64,000 nt of DNA from Rhodocyclaceae bacterium (GTDB lineage Bacteria; Pseudomonadota; Gammaproteobacteria; Burkholderiales; Rhodocyclaceae), in NCBI GenBank assembly GCA_030824275.1, contig JAVBXY010000009.1, positions 124,001 through 188,000 on the forward strand, given 5' to 3'. The notes under the pieces were generated by a model, which was not told the DNA's origin, made no database searches, and saw nothing but the letters and a program-made list of their open reading frames with translations. Below, piece by piece: positions 53,001-62,582 of the stretch (the first letter of the stretch is position 1; each line of letters starts with the position of its first letter). A program made the translations under genes and the position numbers.

Positions 53001-55130
53001 TCACCGTTTGCCTTTGAGGGCGCGAACATCGAATACCACTGCATCCAGTTCCAGGCCTTTGGCGTCGGCCAGCACCAGTCGATGCCGGCCGGGGCTGGGC
53101 AGCCACCAGCGCGGGCGGTCGGCGCGGCCCAGGGGCTTGTCGTCGAGCCGCCACTGCCAACCCTTGCCGGCGGGGGCGGAGAGGCTCAGGGCGAGGCGCT
53201 GGCGACCGGGCGGGATATCCGGGTCGAGGGCGATGATGGTGCCCTCGGCTGGATAGGCGATGCGGGCAAGGGCGGCGGCCGTGGCGGCGCGGATCAGCTT
53301 CTGTTCGGTGCCGGCGAGGAACCATTCGCGCCGCGCCGGCTCGCTGGCCGGTTCGAAGCGGATGGCGCTGGCGATCACGCCAGCGGGCGCGCTGGGCGGC
53401 TCGCTGCGTAGCTTGCCCCGATGCAGCCAGTCCATCAGCTCGCGCCACACTGGTGCCGCGCCAGAGACGCCGGAGACTTCATGCATGGCCGCGCCCGAGG
53501 CATTGCCGACCCAGACCGCCACCGTAAAGCGGCGCGAGAAGCCGACGCACCAGTTGTCTCGCATGTCCTTGCTGGTGCCGGTCTTGGCGGCGGACCAATA
53601 GGGCGTGGCGAGCCAGGATTCGAGGCCGAAAGTGCTGGCGCGGGCGCTGCGGTCGGCGAGGATGTCGGCGACGAGGAAGGCGGCGGCTGGTGACAGGGCT
53701 TGATGCGCTTTGCCCGTTGGGGTTGCATCAGCCGTGGTGCGCACGGGGCTCCAGCGGCCGCCGTTTGCCAGTGTGCGATAGGCATTCGCCAGAGCCAGCA
53801 GGGAGATGTCGGCCGAGCCCAGGGCCAGGCTGTAGCCGTACCAGTCGCCGCGTTCGACCAGGCTGTCGAAGCCGAAGCGGCGCAGGCTCTCGGCGAAATC
53901 GTCGGCGCCGATGCGCACCAGGGTCTTCACCGCCGGCACGTTCAGCGAGCCGCCGAGCGCGGCGCGCACGCTGACCCAGCCGCGATAGTCCGGCTCGTAG
54001 TTCTGTGGCGTGTAGAGGCCGTTGCCGGTGGCCAGCGACAGCGGTGCATCCTCGATCATCGAGGCCGGGGTGAGCATGTGGCGCTCGAAGGCGTGACCAT
54101 AAAGGAAGGGCTTCAGCGTCGAGCCGGCCTGACGCAGGGCAGTGATGCCGTCTACCTCGGGCGCTTCGGACAATGTACCGCTGGAACCGATCCAGGCCAG
54201 CACATCGCCGCTGGCGTTGTCGATGACCACCACGGCGCCGTCTTCCACATTGCGTTTGTCGAGGGCGCCGAGATGGCGACGCAGGGCTTCGCCGGCGATG
54301 CGCTGGGTGGCCGCATCCAGCGTCGACTTCCGCTTCTGACCCGGTGCATCGAGCAGCTTGCGGGCGAGGTGGGGTGCCAGGTTTGGCGTCTCGTCGGCGC
54401 GGCGCAGGACGTTGGCGAGGCTCATCGTGGCCGTGACCTCAAGCTCGCGGCAGAAGCTCTCGCGCTTCATCTCCTTGAGCAGCACGCAGGCGCGGCGGGC
54501 CACCAGTTCGGGCTTCGCGTTCGGCGCCCGCAGCAGGGCGGCGGCCAGGGCCGACTCGGCTTCGTCGAGGCCGTCGGGCCATTTGCCGAAGAGGCCGCGA
54601 CTCATCGCGGCGACACCGCGCAGTTCGCCACGGAAGGGCGCGAGGTTCAGGTAGGCCTCGAGTATCTGCTCCTTCTTCCAGCGCTGTTCGAGGCGCAGGG
54701 CGGCGGCGGTCTGACCGATTTTTTCGAACAGGCTGCGCCGGCCGCGTTGTTGCGCGTCATCGTCCAGCAGGCCGGCGAGTTGCATGGTCAGCGTGCTGGC
54801 GCCCCGCGTCTTTTCGTTCCACAGATTGCCCCAGGCGCCAGCGGCGGCGGCCTGCCAATCGACGCCGGCGTGTTCGTGAAAGCGCTTGTCCTCGGAAAGC
54901 AGTACCGCCTTCTGCAGGGCCGGTGCGATCTCCTTCAGTGGCACCCAGGGCAGGCGCCGGGCCTGGTGATCGATGCGCAGCACCGCCAGCGGCTCGTCAG
55001 CCCGGTCCAGCAGCCAGGCGTCGGAGGGCTTGTAGGCGGCGCGGGTTTCGTCGAAGGAGGGCAGCGCAAAAGTCGGCGCTGGCGAGACGGCGAGGAATGC
55101 GCCGATGACGAGGAAAACGTACTTCAGCAT
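53001..55130 (-). CDS. pbpC: Penicillin-binding protein 1C
   Basis: 709 residues. Signal anchor ([19 protein letters not shown]), glycosyltransferase domain with the catalytic Glu in LSEDKRFHEHAGVDW and GASTLTMQLAGLL, transpeptidase domain with the active Ser in QAGSTLKPFLYG and KTGTS in SAAKTGTSKDMRDNWCVGF, and a C-terminal PBP1C beta domain. A periplasmic murein polymerase. Its start overlaps the glycosyltransferase gene by 7 bp. Dispersed-word copy 10 (55069-55091) encodes part of the signal region (SPAPTFA). Confidence 0.95.
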   Translation of the reverse strand: MLKYVFLVIGAFLAVSPAPTFALPSFDETRAAYKPSDAWLLDRADEPLAVLRIDHQARRLPWVPLKEIAPALQKAVLLSEDKRFHEHAGVDWQAAAAGAWGNLWNEKTRGASTLTMQLAGLLDDDAQQRGRRSLFEKIGQTAAALRLEQRWKKEQILEAYLNLAPFRGELRGVAAMSRGLFGKWPDGLDEAESALAAALLRAPNAKPELVARRACVLLKEMKRESFCRELEVTATMSLANVLRRADETPNLAPHLARKLLDAPGQKRKSTLDAATQRIAGEALRRHLGALDKRNVEDGAVVVIDNASGDVLAWIGSSGTLSEAPEVDGITALRQAGSTLKPFLYGHAFERHMLTPASMIEDAPLSLATGNGLYTPQNYEPDYRGWVSVRAALGGSLNVPAVKTLVRIGADDFAESLRRFGFDSLVERGDWYGYSLALGSADISLLALANAYRTLANGGRWSPVRTTADATPTGKAHQALSPAAAFLVADILADRSARASTFGLESWLATPYWSAAKTGTSKDMRDNWCVGFSRRFTVAVWVGNASGAAMHEVSGVSGAAPVWRELMDWLHRGKLRSEPPSAPAGVIASAIRFEPASEPARREWFLAGTEQKLIRAATAAALARIAYPAEGTIIALDPDIPPGRQRLALSLSAPAGKGWQWRLDDKPLGRADRPRWWLPSPGRHRLVLADAKGLELDAVVFDVRALKGKR
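55069..55091 (-). repeat. Dispersed word, copy 10 (inside pbpC)
   Basis: GCCGTCTCGC followed by the exact core on the minus strand (55069-55081). Identical, including flanking bases GC at the T-rich end, to copy 13. Confidence 0.8.
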
Positions 55131-56194
55131 AGATGTTCCGCCAGCCATGCGGCCGCTTCCTTCGCGCCGGCAGGACGCGGTGCTTCCGGTGCGGGCATGC
55201 GCCAAAGCGCGTCGAGGGCATCGATCACATCACCGGCCAGCAAGTGCTCGCGGCGAACTTCCATGACGCGATTGTGGCGTGTGGCCCAAGCGGCTAGGTG
55301 GGCGGTCTCCGGCCAGTCGTCACGTTCCAGAAACAGCATGGGAATGCCATTGCAGGCTGCTTCGGCAAAGGTGCCGTAACCCGGCTTGGTGATGACGGCA
55401 TCGACGCTGGCGAGCAGGTCGGTGAACTCGATCTGTGCGTCCTCGACAGTGCGCACGTCCTTGCGCTGCACGCCCCAGACTGCCGGCAACAGCCAGGTGA
55501 TGCCGGGCGTTTGTGGCCAGTCCGCCATCGGCAGACGGAACTCCATGCCGCCCATGGCGAGCAGCACACAGCGTTGATTGGACGCGATGCCGAGCCGTTC
55601 GCGCAGCTCGACGCCGTCGGCATGACCGAGTCGCGCGATGGGGCCGACGTCGTGCAAGTGAGTGAAGTCCGCCATAGACAGGCCCGGCGTCACGCGCAGG
55701 AAAGTGGCGGCGCTGTTGTAGGCGGCGAGCATCTGGGCGTGGATGTCGTGCGCCCAGGGTTCGTTACCGAAATAGTGACGAAAGAGATCGGCCCAGTTCA
55801 GCGAACACAAGCCGACGGCCGGGATGCCGGCCTGCGCGGCGGCCGCAAGCGGCAGGTAGGCGACATTGGACAGCACCGCATCCACCTTATGGTCGCGTAG
55901 CCAATCCGCCTCGGCGGCTACTCGCTGCGGCCAGTCGGCATGAAACGCCCGGTAGCGTTCGGTACTTGCCGCGAGGTCGATGTCCACCGCGTTGTGCATG
56001 ACGAAGCCGAAGTCGCGGGCCTCCGGCACATGATCGAAATCCCCGGCGATGCGCAACGCCAACCGCTCGCGAGGGATTGCGCTGCGCACCGTCAGGCGTA
56101 GCTTCGGCCGGTGCCCGCGCAGGGCATTGAGCACCGGAGCGGTCTGCGCCAGATGCCCAAGGCCGTGGGCGGTGATGTCGACGAGCAGGTGCAT
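55124..56194 (-). CDS. Glycosyltransferase, MurG/MGT-like, unknown substrate
   Basis: 356 residues, GT-B fold by appearance: a Gly-rich start (LLVDITAHGLGHLAQTAPVL), ILSNVAYLPL-like middle, and a C-terminal donor-site pattern ITKPGYGTFAEAACNGIPML. No signal peptide, so cytoplasmic, acting on a nucleotide- or lipid-linked substrate. It is translationally coupled to pbpC and 2 bp after the alpha-2-macroglobulin stop, which suggests an envelope role. Substrate unknown. Confidence 0.8.
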   Translation of the reverse strand: MHLLVDITAHGLGHLAQTAPVLNALRGHRPKLRLTVRSAIPRERLALRIAGDFDHVPEARDFGFVMHNAVDIDLAASTERYRAFHADWPQRVAAEADWLRDHKVDAVLSNVAYLPLAAAAQAGIPAVGLCSLNWADLFRHYFGNEPWAHDIHAQMLAAYNSAATFLRVTPGLSMADFTHLHDVGPIARLGHADGVELRERLGIASNQRCVLLAMGGMEFRLPMADWPQTPGITWLLPAVWGVQRKDVRTVEDAQIEFTDLLASVDAVITKPGYGTFAEAACNGIPMLFLERDDWPETAHLAAWATRHNRVMEVRREHLLAGDVIDALDALWRMPAPEAPRPAGAKEAAAWLAEHLC

Positions 56195-56196
56195 CC

Positions 56197-59100
56197 TTAG
56201 TTGCCGACGATCACTTTTCCGTTCGGCGTCTCGCCAAAGACGTCCGGCGCGTACATGGCTTCCACCCGCGTCGGCGGCAGCGAGAACTCGCCGGCGTTGT
56301 TGATGCGTACCGTGTAGTCGAGGGTGAAACGGCCGCGCGGCACGACTTCGTAGTAGGCGCGGAAGCTGGCGAAGGTCCGTTCGATGTAGCTGGGCCAGAC
56401 GCCGACGCTGGTGCGGTTTTCGTTCAGCGTGGCGATGTGCGAGTCACGGCCATCGCCTTCACCGAGGATGCGGGCGCCGGCGGGGATTGGATCGCTGAGC
56501 ACCACCCATGTCATGTCCTGTTCCGCTTCCACCGTTAGGCTTACGCGCCACAGATCGCCGCGGCTGACCTTGCCCTTTTCCTTCTCCTGCATCGGCGTCA
56601 CCTCGCGGCTGACTTTGTAGCCGAAGGCGCGTGGCGCACCTGTCGGAATGGCGGCGAGAGTTTGCAGGCTGACCCAGGGTTTGCCGTTGCCGCTGTGGCT
56701 GATGGCGAGCTTGTCCTCAGTGGCGGGCCAGGGCAGGGACAGCTTCGGCGCGCCTTCGCTGCCCTGCCAGCGATGCTCGACGGCAGCCTTCGCTAGCGTG
56801 GCTTTGGTGGTGCCGCTGACCGCATCGCGCTCGTAGCGCTTGGCATAGGCGTCGAGGGCAATCACCGCCCAGGCGTTGGCCGTGGTGGTGTACCAGCGGC
56901 CCCGCGCCTGGCGTTCCATGGCGCCGCGCAGCAGCTTGGGCAGGTCGTCGCGCCATGCCGGTTCGTCGAGCACGGCTTCGATCAGGCGGAAGGTATTGGA
57001 ATCGCCGCTGACCATCATCCACCACCAGTAATCGCTCTTCTCGGTGGTGAAAGTGAGGCGCCCGCCGGTGTAGCTCAGGCGGTTCCTCAGCTCGCGCTCG
57101 GCGGCGGCCATCTTTGCGGCGCGCTCCGGCAGCTCGGCGAGGCGCCGGGTCACCAGCCACCAGTCGATCAGCGCGGAGGTGGGCAGGCGCAGCAGGTTGA
57201 TCTCGAGAGCCGATGCCGCCTTGGTCGGCTTGCGACCACTGCGTGTCAAAGCTTCGAGAGTGAGGAGTTTCGCTGCCTGTTGCGCATCGGTTTGCGATGG
57301 CGCCCAGATGTTGGCTTTGACACGTCCTTCGACGAAGGCCGTCAGCGCATCCTCCATGCGTGTCTTGAGATCGGCCGGAATGGCTGCCCCCGTCAGCGCC
57401 GCCATGTCGAGTACGTAGGCTGTAAGCGTCACGCTGCCGGGCCCTTCACTCGGGAAATAGCGGGCGAGACCATTGCCGTCGAGCAGCGCTGGCAGGCCAT
57501 CGATGATTTCCTTCCAGCGCTTGGCGTCATGCAGACCAACGGCGACAGAAGTTTTCTGTTCGAGGCAGGAAAACGGGTATTCCTCGAAATAGCGCACGAG
57601 TCCTGGCGGTGCCACGGCGAGTTTCGGCGAGAGCGAAATCTCGATGCCGCCCTTGCCCGGCAGCGCGTCCTTGGGCGGGGCGACGGGCAGTTCGAGTTTG
57701 CCATCGACACGGGCGAAGCTGGCCTGCTGCACGGTGAGCGGCACGGCGGGCTCGATGCGCTGGGTGATCTTCAGGCGGTCCTTGTTGTTGCCGTTCGTTT
57801 CGCTGGCTTCGAATTCCCAGGCGAGGCTGGCGACACCTTCCGGCGCCTTCGCGGCCCACGCCACTTCGGCGGCGCCCTCAGCCTCCAGCTTCACTTCCTT
57901 GCTTTCGAGTGACTGCGTCCCGGCGCGGGCGGCGAGCTTCACCGTCATCGGCTTGGCCGTGCCGTTGCGCACGGTGAGCAGGGCCTGATAGCTGTCCTTC
58001 TCGCGCACCAGCGGCGGCAAGCCGGAGATCAGTTGCAACTCCTGTCGCGTACGGATGCGGGCGTCGCCCGTACCGAAGAGGCCGGCACCAGCGGTGGCGA
58101 CGCCGACGAAACGGAATTCGGTGAGCGAATCGTTGATCGGCACCTTCACCGTCGCCGTGCCATCAGCGCCGACTTTTACGCGGGGCTGCCAACTCAGCAG
58201 GGTATCGAAGAGTTCCCGCGCCGGCGCGCGACCGCCGCCACCGCCGGGGGGCACGGCCTTGCGCCCGTAGTGGCGCTTGCCGATTACCTGCGATTGCGCG
58301 GTGGCCGTTTGCACCTCGTAAGCGCGGCGCGGCGTCATGGCTTCCAGCAACTTCCAGCTCTCGTTCTCCTGGAGTTCGAGCAGGGCCTGGTCCACGGCGG
58401 CGAATGCAATCTCGCTACCGGCGGGCAAGGTCTTGCCGCCGGGCGCCGCGACCTTCAGACGCACCACGGCCTCCTCGCGGGGGCGATAGTCCTTGCGTTC
58501 GGGCAGCACCTCCACCTTCAGCTTCATGCCCTCGATGCCGACGCCGAGTTCGGCCAGACCCATGCGCCAGGCCGGCTTCGCGAGATCCACCATGGCTGTC
58601 GGCGCAGTCGGGTTCCACCACTCGCGGAACCAGGCCGCCGGTTCGCGCCAGCCCCACTTGAAAAATGAATACCACTTCAGCGGCTCGACGCGGCCGCGCA
58701 CCACCAGCACCGAGACGAAGACATTCGGCGCCCACTCGGCCTTCACCGGCAGTTCGATCACCGGCTTGAAGCGCGACAGGGCCTGCACATGGGTTTCGAT
58801 GATGCCGCCGGCCTCCACCGCGATCAGCGCCGTGGCCTCGCGGAAGGGCGTACGCACCTGAAAGCGCGCCGTGTCGCCGGGCTTGTAGCTCTTCTGCTCG
58901 GCGACGACGTCGATGCGATCCTGATTGCCGGCGGCGAACCAGGCGTCTTCGCTACTGTCGCTGCTCCAGAAACTGCTGCCGGCGCGGGCCGTGTTGCCTT
59001 GCGTGTCGCGGGTCTCCGCCAGCAGCAGGATTTCGCCGGGGCCGCCTGTTTTGGGTTCACAACGCAGCATGCCGCGAGCATCGGTGCGGCCGCTGCAAAC

Positions 59101-61821
59101 TTCGCCGAGATCGATGTACTCGTCGCGGTTTTCGTAAGCGTAGAAGCCGCCGACGATGCGCCGGCGATGTGAATGCGACAGGCGGCGCTTGCCCGTCATG
59201 CGCACCTCCTGGCCGGCGACAGGCTTGCCGTCGAGATCGAGGGCGACGAGGTCCAAGCGGCCCTTGTCATTCGGCGAGGCCCAGTCGGGAATCGACAGAC
59301 CGAGCACCACGGCCGCCGGCCACAGGGGCACGCTGCCGTGGATGGTCTGGATCTCGCCGCTGGGATCGGTGAATGTCATCTCGGCATAGAGTTCGGCGGG
59401 GCCCTTGGGCGGATTCTTCAGCGCCACGTCGAGCTTGCCGGCGCCGGCCTTGTCGAGCGTCAGGGCCTGCTTGTCGAGTACCAGTTCCTCGCGCTCGCGA
59501 CCGTTGTCGACATTGAAGGCGGCGAGGCCGGCTTCGCTGAAATTTACCTGGAAGCTGTAGCGGTCGTAGCCCGGCCAGCTCGGCCAGGTCGGGCGCACGG
59601 TGGCCGAGACGCCGACTTCCGCGCCCTTGGCGGCGCCGCCGTTGAGGAAGTTGAGGCCGAGGGATAGCGGCACTTTTTTCGCCGAGACGAGACGCGACGC
59701 CGTGCCCTGGACGCGACCGGTGAATATGGGCAGGCGGAAGTCGGAGACGCGGAACTCGCTGCTGCCAGGCAAGCTCAAGGTGTAGCTGCCGCGCTTGGCG
59801 GCCTCGGGGATTTTCCACTGGCTGGTGGCCGTGCCCTGGGCGTCCCAGGCCAGGTCCAGCGGGTATTCGGCGCCGCTGCCGTCGTGGCGGATCAGCAGGC
59901 GCTTGGGCAGCTTGGCTGCGTCGGGAAAGCCCAGGCCGCGACTGTTGCGCTCGCGGGCGATGTGCTTCATGGACACGGTCTGTCCCGGCCGCAGCAGCGT
60001 GCGGTCGAAGACGGTGCTGAAAATCTGCGGCCCATGCTGCTCGCCCCAGGTGGCGACACCGAAGCGCCAGGGCTCGATGCCTTCACTCCAGTCGGAGCGC
60101 ACGAAGCTGTAGTCCTCGCCGAGGCGGGCGCTGGCGAAGAGGAAACTCTGTTCGTTGGCGCAATGGCTGCCGGCGATGGCCTTGTCGCTTAGTGCGCGGC
60201 CCTGCGCATCGGTCTTGCCACTCCACAGCAGCTTGCCCTTGCAATCGGAGACGCGCACCTCGGCGCCGCTCACGGGGAGGCCGCTATCGAGCGCCGTGAC
60301 CCAGACCAGCGCGTTGTCGTTGCCGCGCTTCAGATGCACGGCGAGATTGGTCACCAGCGCGGCGGCACGCACGTACATGGGTTTGGGCTGGGATAAAAGC
60401 GCCGTGCCTAGCAGACGGCTTTCCACTTCGACGACATGAAAGCCGGGCTTGACCAGCGGAATGCCGACCACCTCGAATTCGGCGCTGCCGCCGGGCTTGG
60501 GCAGCTCGCGTTTCGTCGTGCCGGGCTGGCGGGCGAGGAAGGAAAGTTCGCGGGCGTAGTGCGGGTCTTCGTAGTCTTCCAATTTGCCGTCGCGCAACAG
60601 CTTGGTCTTGCGCGTCTGCTTCTCGAAGCGGGCGAGGCCCTGCATGGCTGCGATCACCTCGGCGTCGTCGGTGAGGCGGCGTTCCGTCAGTTGCAGTTTG
60701 GCCTCGATGTTGCGCAGGGTGACGGGCAACACGCCGCCCTCCTTCAATTCGACGATGCCGAAGTCGCCGGGAAACTTGGCCAGGGGCGGCAGCGTGCCGG
60801 TGCGGAACTTGAGCGGGAAGCTGGCGGCGTTGCTCAGCGGGCGGCCGGCTTCGTCGACGATGCCGGCGGGCAGTTCCAGGCGCAACTCCGCGTTCTGCGG
60901 GAAGGGCCGCGGAAAGACGACGCTGCGCAGGGTATTTTCACGGCTGCTGCTTTTCTGGTTCGGGTCCGAGGGCAGGCGCGTACCCTCGGGCGTGACGAGC
61001 TTGATCTTGCCGCGCAAAGACGCATCCACCGCAGCGGAAAATTCCAGCGTGATGGCAGACAGCGGCGAGCAGGGTGCGCTGGCCTTTTCGCGTTCGCAAC
61101 TCAAGGTGGCGCGGAAGGGCTCGCGCACCGGATAGACGAAGCTTTCCTCCTTGACCGACTTGGCCCCATTGGTGGACTCGATGCCCTTGCCCCAGACCAG
61201 TTTCATCTTCGCCCCCTGGGGCAGGCGTTCGCTGCATGTGGCCACCAGATCGCCGCTACCGCTGCGGCGCAGGGCGGACAGAACTTCGTTGCGCTGTTTG
61301 TCGGCGACGAGATGCAGCGGCATGCGGTTGCCAACGCCCTCGGCCTCGCACCATGCGTTCTGTTCCAGCGAGGTCGGCTTGATCGCGCCGGCAGGCGTGA
61401 TGACGAAAGCCTGATCCTCCTCGATGCCATTGCCCGGCGCCGGATGGATGCGACGCGGCCAGGGGCCGGGGGCGAAGAAGCGGTATTGATTCTGACCACC
61501 AACGCCTTCGCCATTTATCGCCTTGAGGCCGGGCTTCAGCGTGAATAGGCAGCGCTCGCCGGGCAGCAGTGCACGCTCCAGTTGCCAGGCCCATGTCTTC
61601 GTATCCAACCAGCGGCCGCTGCCTTTGGCATCGCCGCAATCGACATTGAAGGGAGCCGCGCCCTGCGCCTGCCCCAGGGGCATCATGTCGGTGCTGAACA
61701 CCGCTGTGCCCCGGGTCTGCTGATCCACCAGTTCCTGTGGCGTGAATTGATTGACCCAGGCAGCGTGGGCCGTTTGGACGACAGCGGAGAACAGGAACAG
61801 TGCGGCGGCGCGGAGTTTCAT
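56197..61821 (-). CDS. Bacterial alpha-2-macroglobulin (YfhM type)
   Basis: 1874 residues. Signal peptide (ALFLFSAVVQTAHA), many macroglobulin beta domains, a central bait-like region (ARELFDTLLSWQPRVKV nearby), and the thioester motif CLEQ at about C1419 in EEYPFSCLEQKTS, followed by the terpenoid-toroid domain and a C-terminal receptor-like domain. Bacterial A2Ms trap proteases in the periplasm and pair with PBP1C, which repairs damaged wall. No lipobox is seen, so it is probably soluble rather than a lipoprotein. Dispersed-word copy 11 (58154-58176) encodes VKVGADGTA. Confidence 0.93.
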   Translation of the reverse strand: MKLRAAALFLFSAVVQTAHAAWVNQFTPQELVDQQTRGTAVFSTDMMPLGQAQGAAPFNVDCGDAKGSGRWLDTKTWAWQLERALLPGERCLFTLKPGLKAINGEGVGGQNQYRFFAPGPWPRRIHPAPGNGIEEDQAFVITPAGAIKPTSLEQNAWCEAEGVGNRMPLHLVADKQRNEVLSALRRSGSGDLVATCSERLPQGAKMKLVWGKGIESTNGAKSVKEESFVYPVREPFRATLSCEREKASAPCSPLSAITLEFSAAVDASLRGKIKLVTPEGTRLPSDPNQKSSSRENTLRSVVFPRPFPQNAELRLELPAGIVDEAGRPLSNAASFPLKFRTGTLPPLAKFPGDFGIVELKEGGVLPVTLRNIEAKLQLTERRLTDDAEVIAAMQGLARFEKQTRKTKLLRDGKLEDYEDPHYARELSFLARQPGTTKRELPKPGGSAEFEVVGIPLVKPGFHVVEVESRLLGTALLSQPKPMYVRAAALVTNLAVHLKRGNDNALVWVTALDSGLPVSGAEVRVSDCKGKLLWSGKTDAQGRALSDKAIAGSHCANEQSFLFASARLGEDYSFVRSDWSEGIEPWRFGVATWGEQHGPQIFSTVFDRTLLRPGQTVSMKHIARERNSRGLGFPDAAKLPKRLLIRHDGSGAEYPLDLAWDAQGTATSQWKIPEAAKRGSYTLSLPGSSEFRVSDFRLPIFTGRVQGTASRLVSAKKVPLSLGLNFLNGGAAKGAEVGVSATVRPTWPSWPGYDRYSFQVNFSEAGLAAFNVDNGREREELVLDKQALTLDKAGAGKLDVALKNPPKGPAELYAEMTFTDPSGEIQTIHGSVPLWPAAVVLGLSIPDWASPNDKGRLDLVALDLDGKPVAGQEVRMTGKRRLSHSHRRRIVGGFYAYENRDEYIDLGEVCSGRTDARGMLRCEPKTGGPGEILLLAETRDTQGNTARAGSSFWSSDSSEDAWFAAGNQDRIDVVAEQKSYKPGDTARFQVRTPFREATALIAVEAGGIIETHVQALSRFKPVIELPVKAEWAPNVFVSVLVVRGRVEPLKWYSFFKWGWREPAAWFREWWNPTAPTAMVDLAKPAWRMGLAELGVGIEGMKLKVEVLPERKDYRPREEAVVRLKVAAPGGKTLPAGSEIAFAAVDQALLELQENESWKLLEAMTPRRAYEVQTATAQSQVIGKRHYGRKAVPPGGGGGRAPARELFDTLLSWQPRVKVGADGTATVKVPINDSLTEFRFVGVATAGAGLFGTGDARIRTRQELQLISGLPPLVREKDSYQALLTVRNGTAKPMTVKLAARAGTQSLESKEVKLEAEGAAEVAWAAKAPEGVASLAWEFEASETNGNNKDRLKITQRIEPAVPLTVQQASFARVDGKLELPVAPPKDALPGKGGIEISLSPKLAVAPPGLVRYFEEYPFSCLEQKTSVAVGLHDAKRWKEIIDGLPALLDGNGLARYFPSEGPGSVTLTAYVLDMAALTGAAIPADLKTRMEDALTAFVEGRVKANIWAPSQTDAQQAAKLLTLEALTRSGRKPTKAASALEINLLRLPTSALIDWWLVTRRLAELPERAAKMAAAERELRNRLSYTGGRLTFTTEKSDYWWWMMVSGDSNTFRLIEAVLDEPAWRDDLPKLLRGAMERQARGRWYTTTANAWAVIALDAYAKRYERDAVSGTTKATLAKAAVEHRWQGSEGAPKLSLPWPATEDKLAISHSGNGKPWVSLQTLAAIPTGAPRAFGYKVSREVTPMQEKEKGKVSRGDLWRVSLTVEAEQDMTWVVLSDPIPAGARILGEGDGRDSHIATLNENRTSVGVWPSYIERTFASFRAYYEVVPRGRFTLDYTVRINNAGEFSLPPTRVEAMYAPDVFGETPNGKVIVGN
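58154..58176 (+). repeat. Dispersed word, copy 11 (inside the A2M gene)
   Basis: GCCGTGCCAT followed by the exact core at 58164-58176; antisense to the gene. Confidence 0.8.
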
Positions 61822-61928
61822 GGCCGTATCCCGAATGAATGGCGGTGGCCGATTATAGCCAGCCCATCCGGCGATCCCGGCCGCGACTCGGGAAGGTTGC
61901 GACCGGGGTTTGCTCGCTATTGGTGAGA

Positions 61929-62462
61929 CTAGCCAGAAATGAAGTTGAGCAAGTCACGCGGCTCAAACTTCTTATGGCTGGCCGGGCAGGTGTAACCACT
62001 CAGCTCTTTGTTGTCGTAGCCATAAGACCTGACTACAAAGGACGGGTTTGTTTCGTCAGCTGGCTTATTCCAGTCTCGCTTGGTGGCTCTCTCGACCACG
62101 AGGTAGCCGCCCGCTTGGTGCTGTAGCGAGGCGCCTGCGCCCTGGACGAAGATGCCGCACCAATCCCCGTTATAGGAGAGGGCGCCTTGCGTGTATCCGG
62201 CGATCAGTTGCGCCTCGAGGGTTGCGGTCCGCTTTTTGGAACTGTTGCAGTCCTTGTTCTGCCAGTTGCAGCAGGCGCTCTTGTTTGGGCCGATTTGGCC
62301 CTTCATACCCTTGAAACCTTCTCCAGTGAAAGAGATTTTCTTGTCCGTCTTGTTGTAGACGCAAAACGCGTGGGCGCTGCTCGCAACCATCAGGGGGAGC
62401 GCGACGAGGAGTGTGCGCAGGGTGGCGATGGTGCGGCGGGATGCCTTGAGTCGGGTATTCAT
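61929..62462 (-). CDS. Secreted cysteine-rich protein, FC-YN/ACCNW family (paralogue 2)
   Basis: 177 residues with a signal peptide (LLVALPLMVASSAHA). The mature chain begins FCVYNKTDKKISF and has SACCNWQNKDCNSSKKR, as in the protein at 30956-31570. The rest (DWCGIFVQGAGASLQHQAGG, YTCPASHKKFEPRDLLNFIS) is different. Disulfide-rich and exported. The start at 62462 is set by the signal peptide. Function unknown. Confidence 0.7.
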   Translation of the reverse strand: MNTRLKASRRTIATLRTLLVALPLMVASSAHAFCVYNKTDKKISFTGEGFKGMKGQIGPNKSACCNWQNKDCNSSKKRTATLEAQLIAGYTQGALSYNGDWCGIFVQGAGASLQHQAGGYLVVERATKRDWNKPADETNPSFVVRSYGYDNKELSGYTCPASHKKFEPRDLLNFISG

Positions 62463-62582
62463 GGAGCCTCCTGAGTGTGAAATCGGATATGCATAAATTT
62501 TGTGAGGCACAACCATATCCATGTGCTCATGGCAATGCCATACGGCGGCTGGCGTATGGTCGGACCGGCTAAAATGGCGTCC

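Noticed and set aside
59609-59623. Another possible copy of the dispersed word in the A2M gene
   Set aside because: ACGCCGACTTCC matches too few positions of the core.
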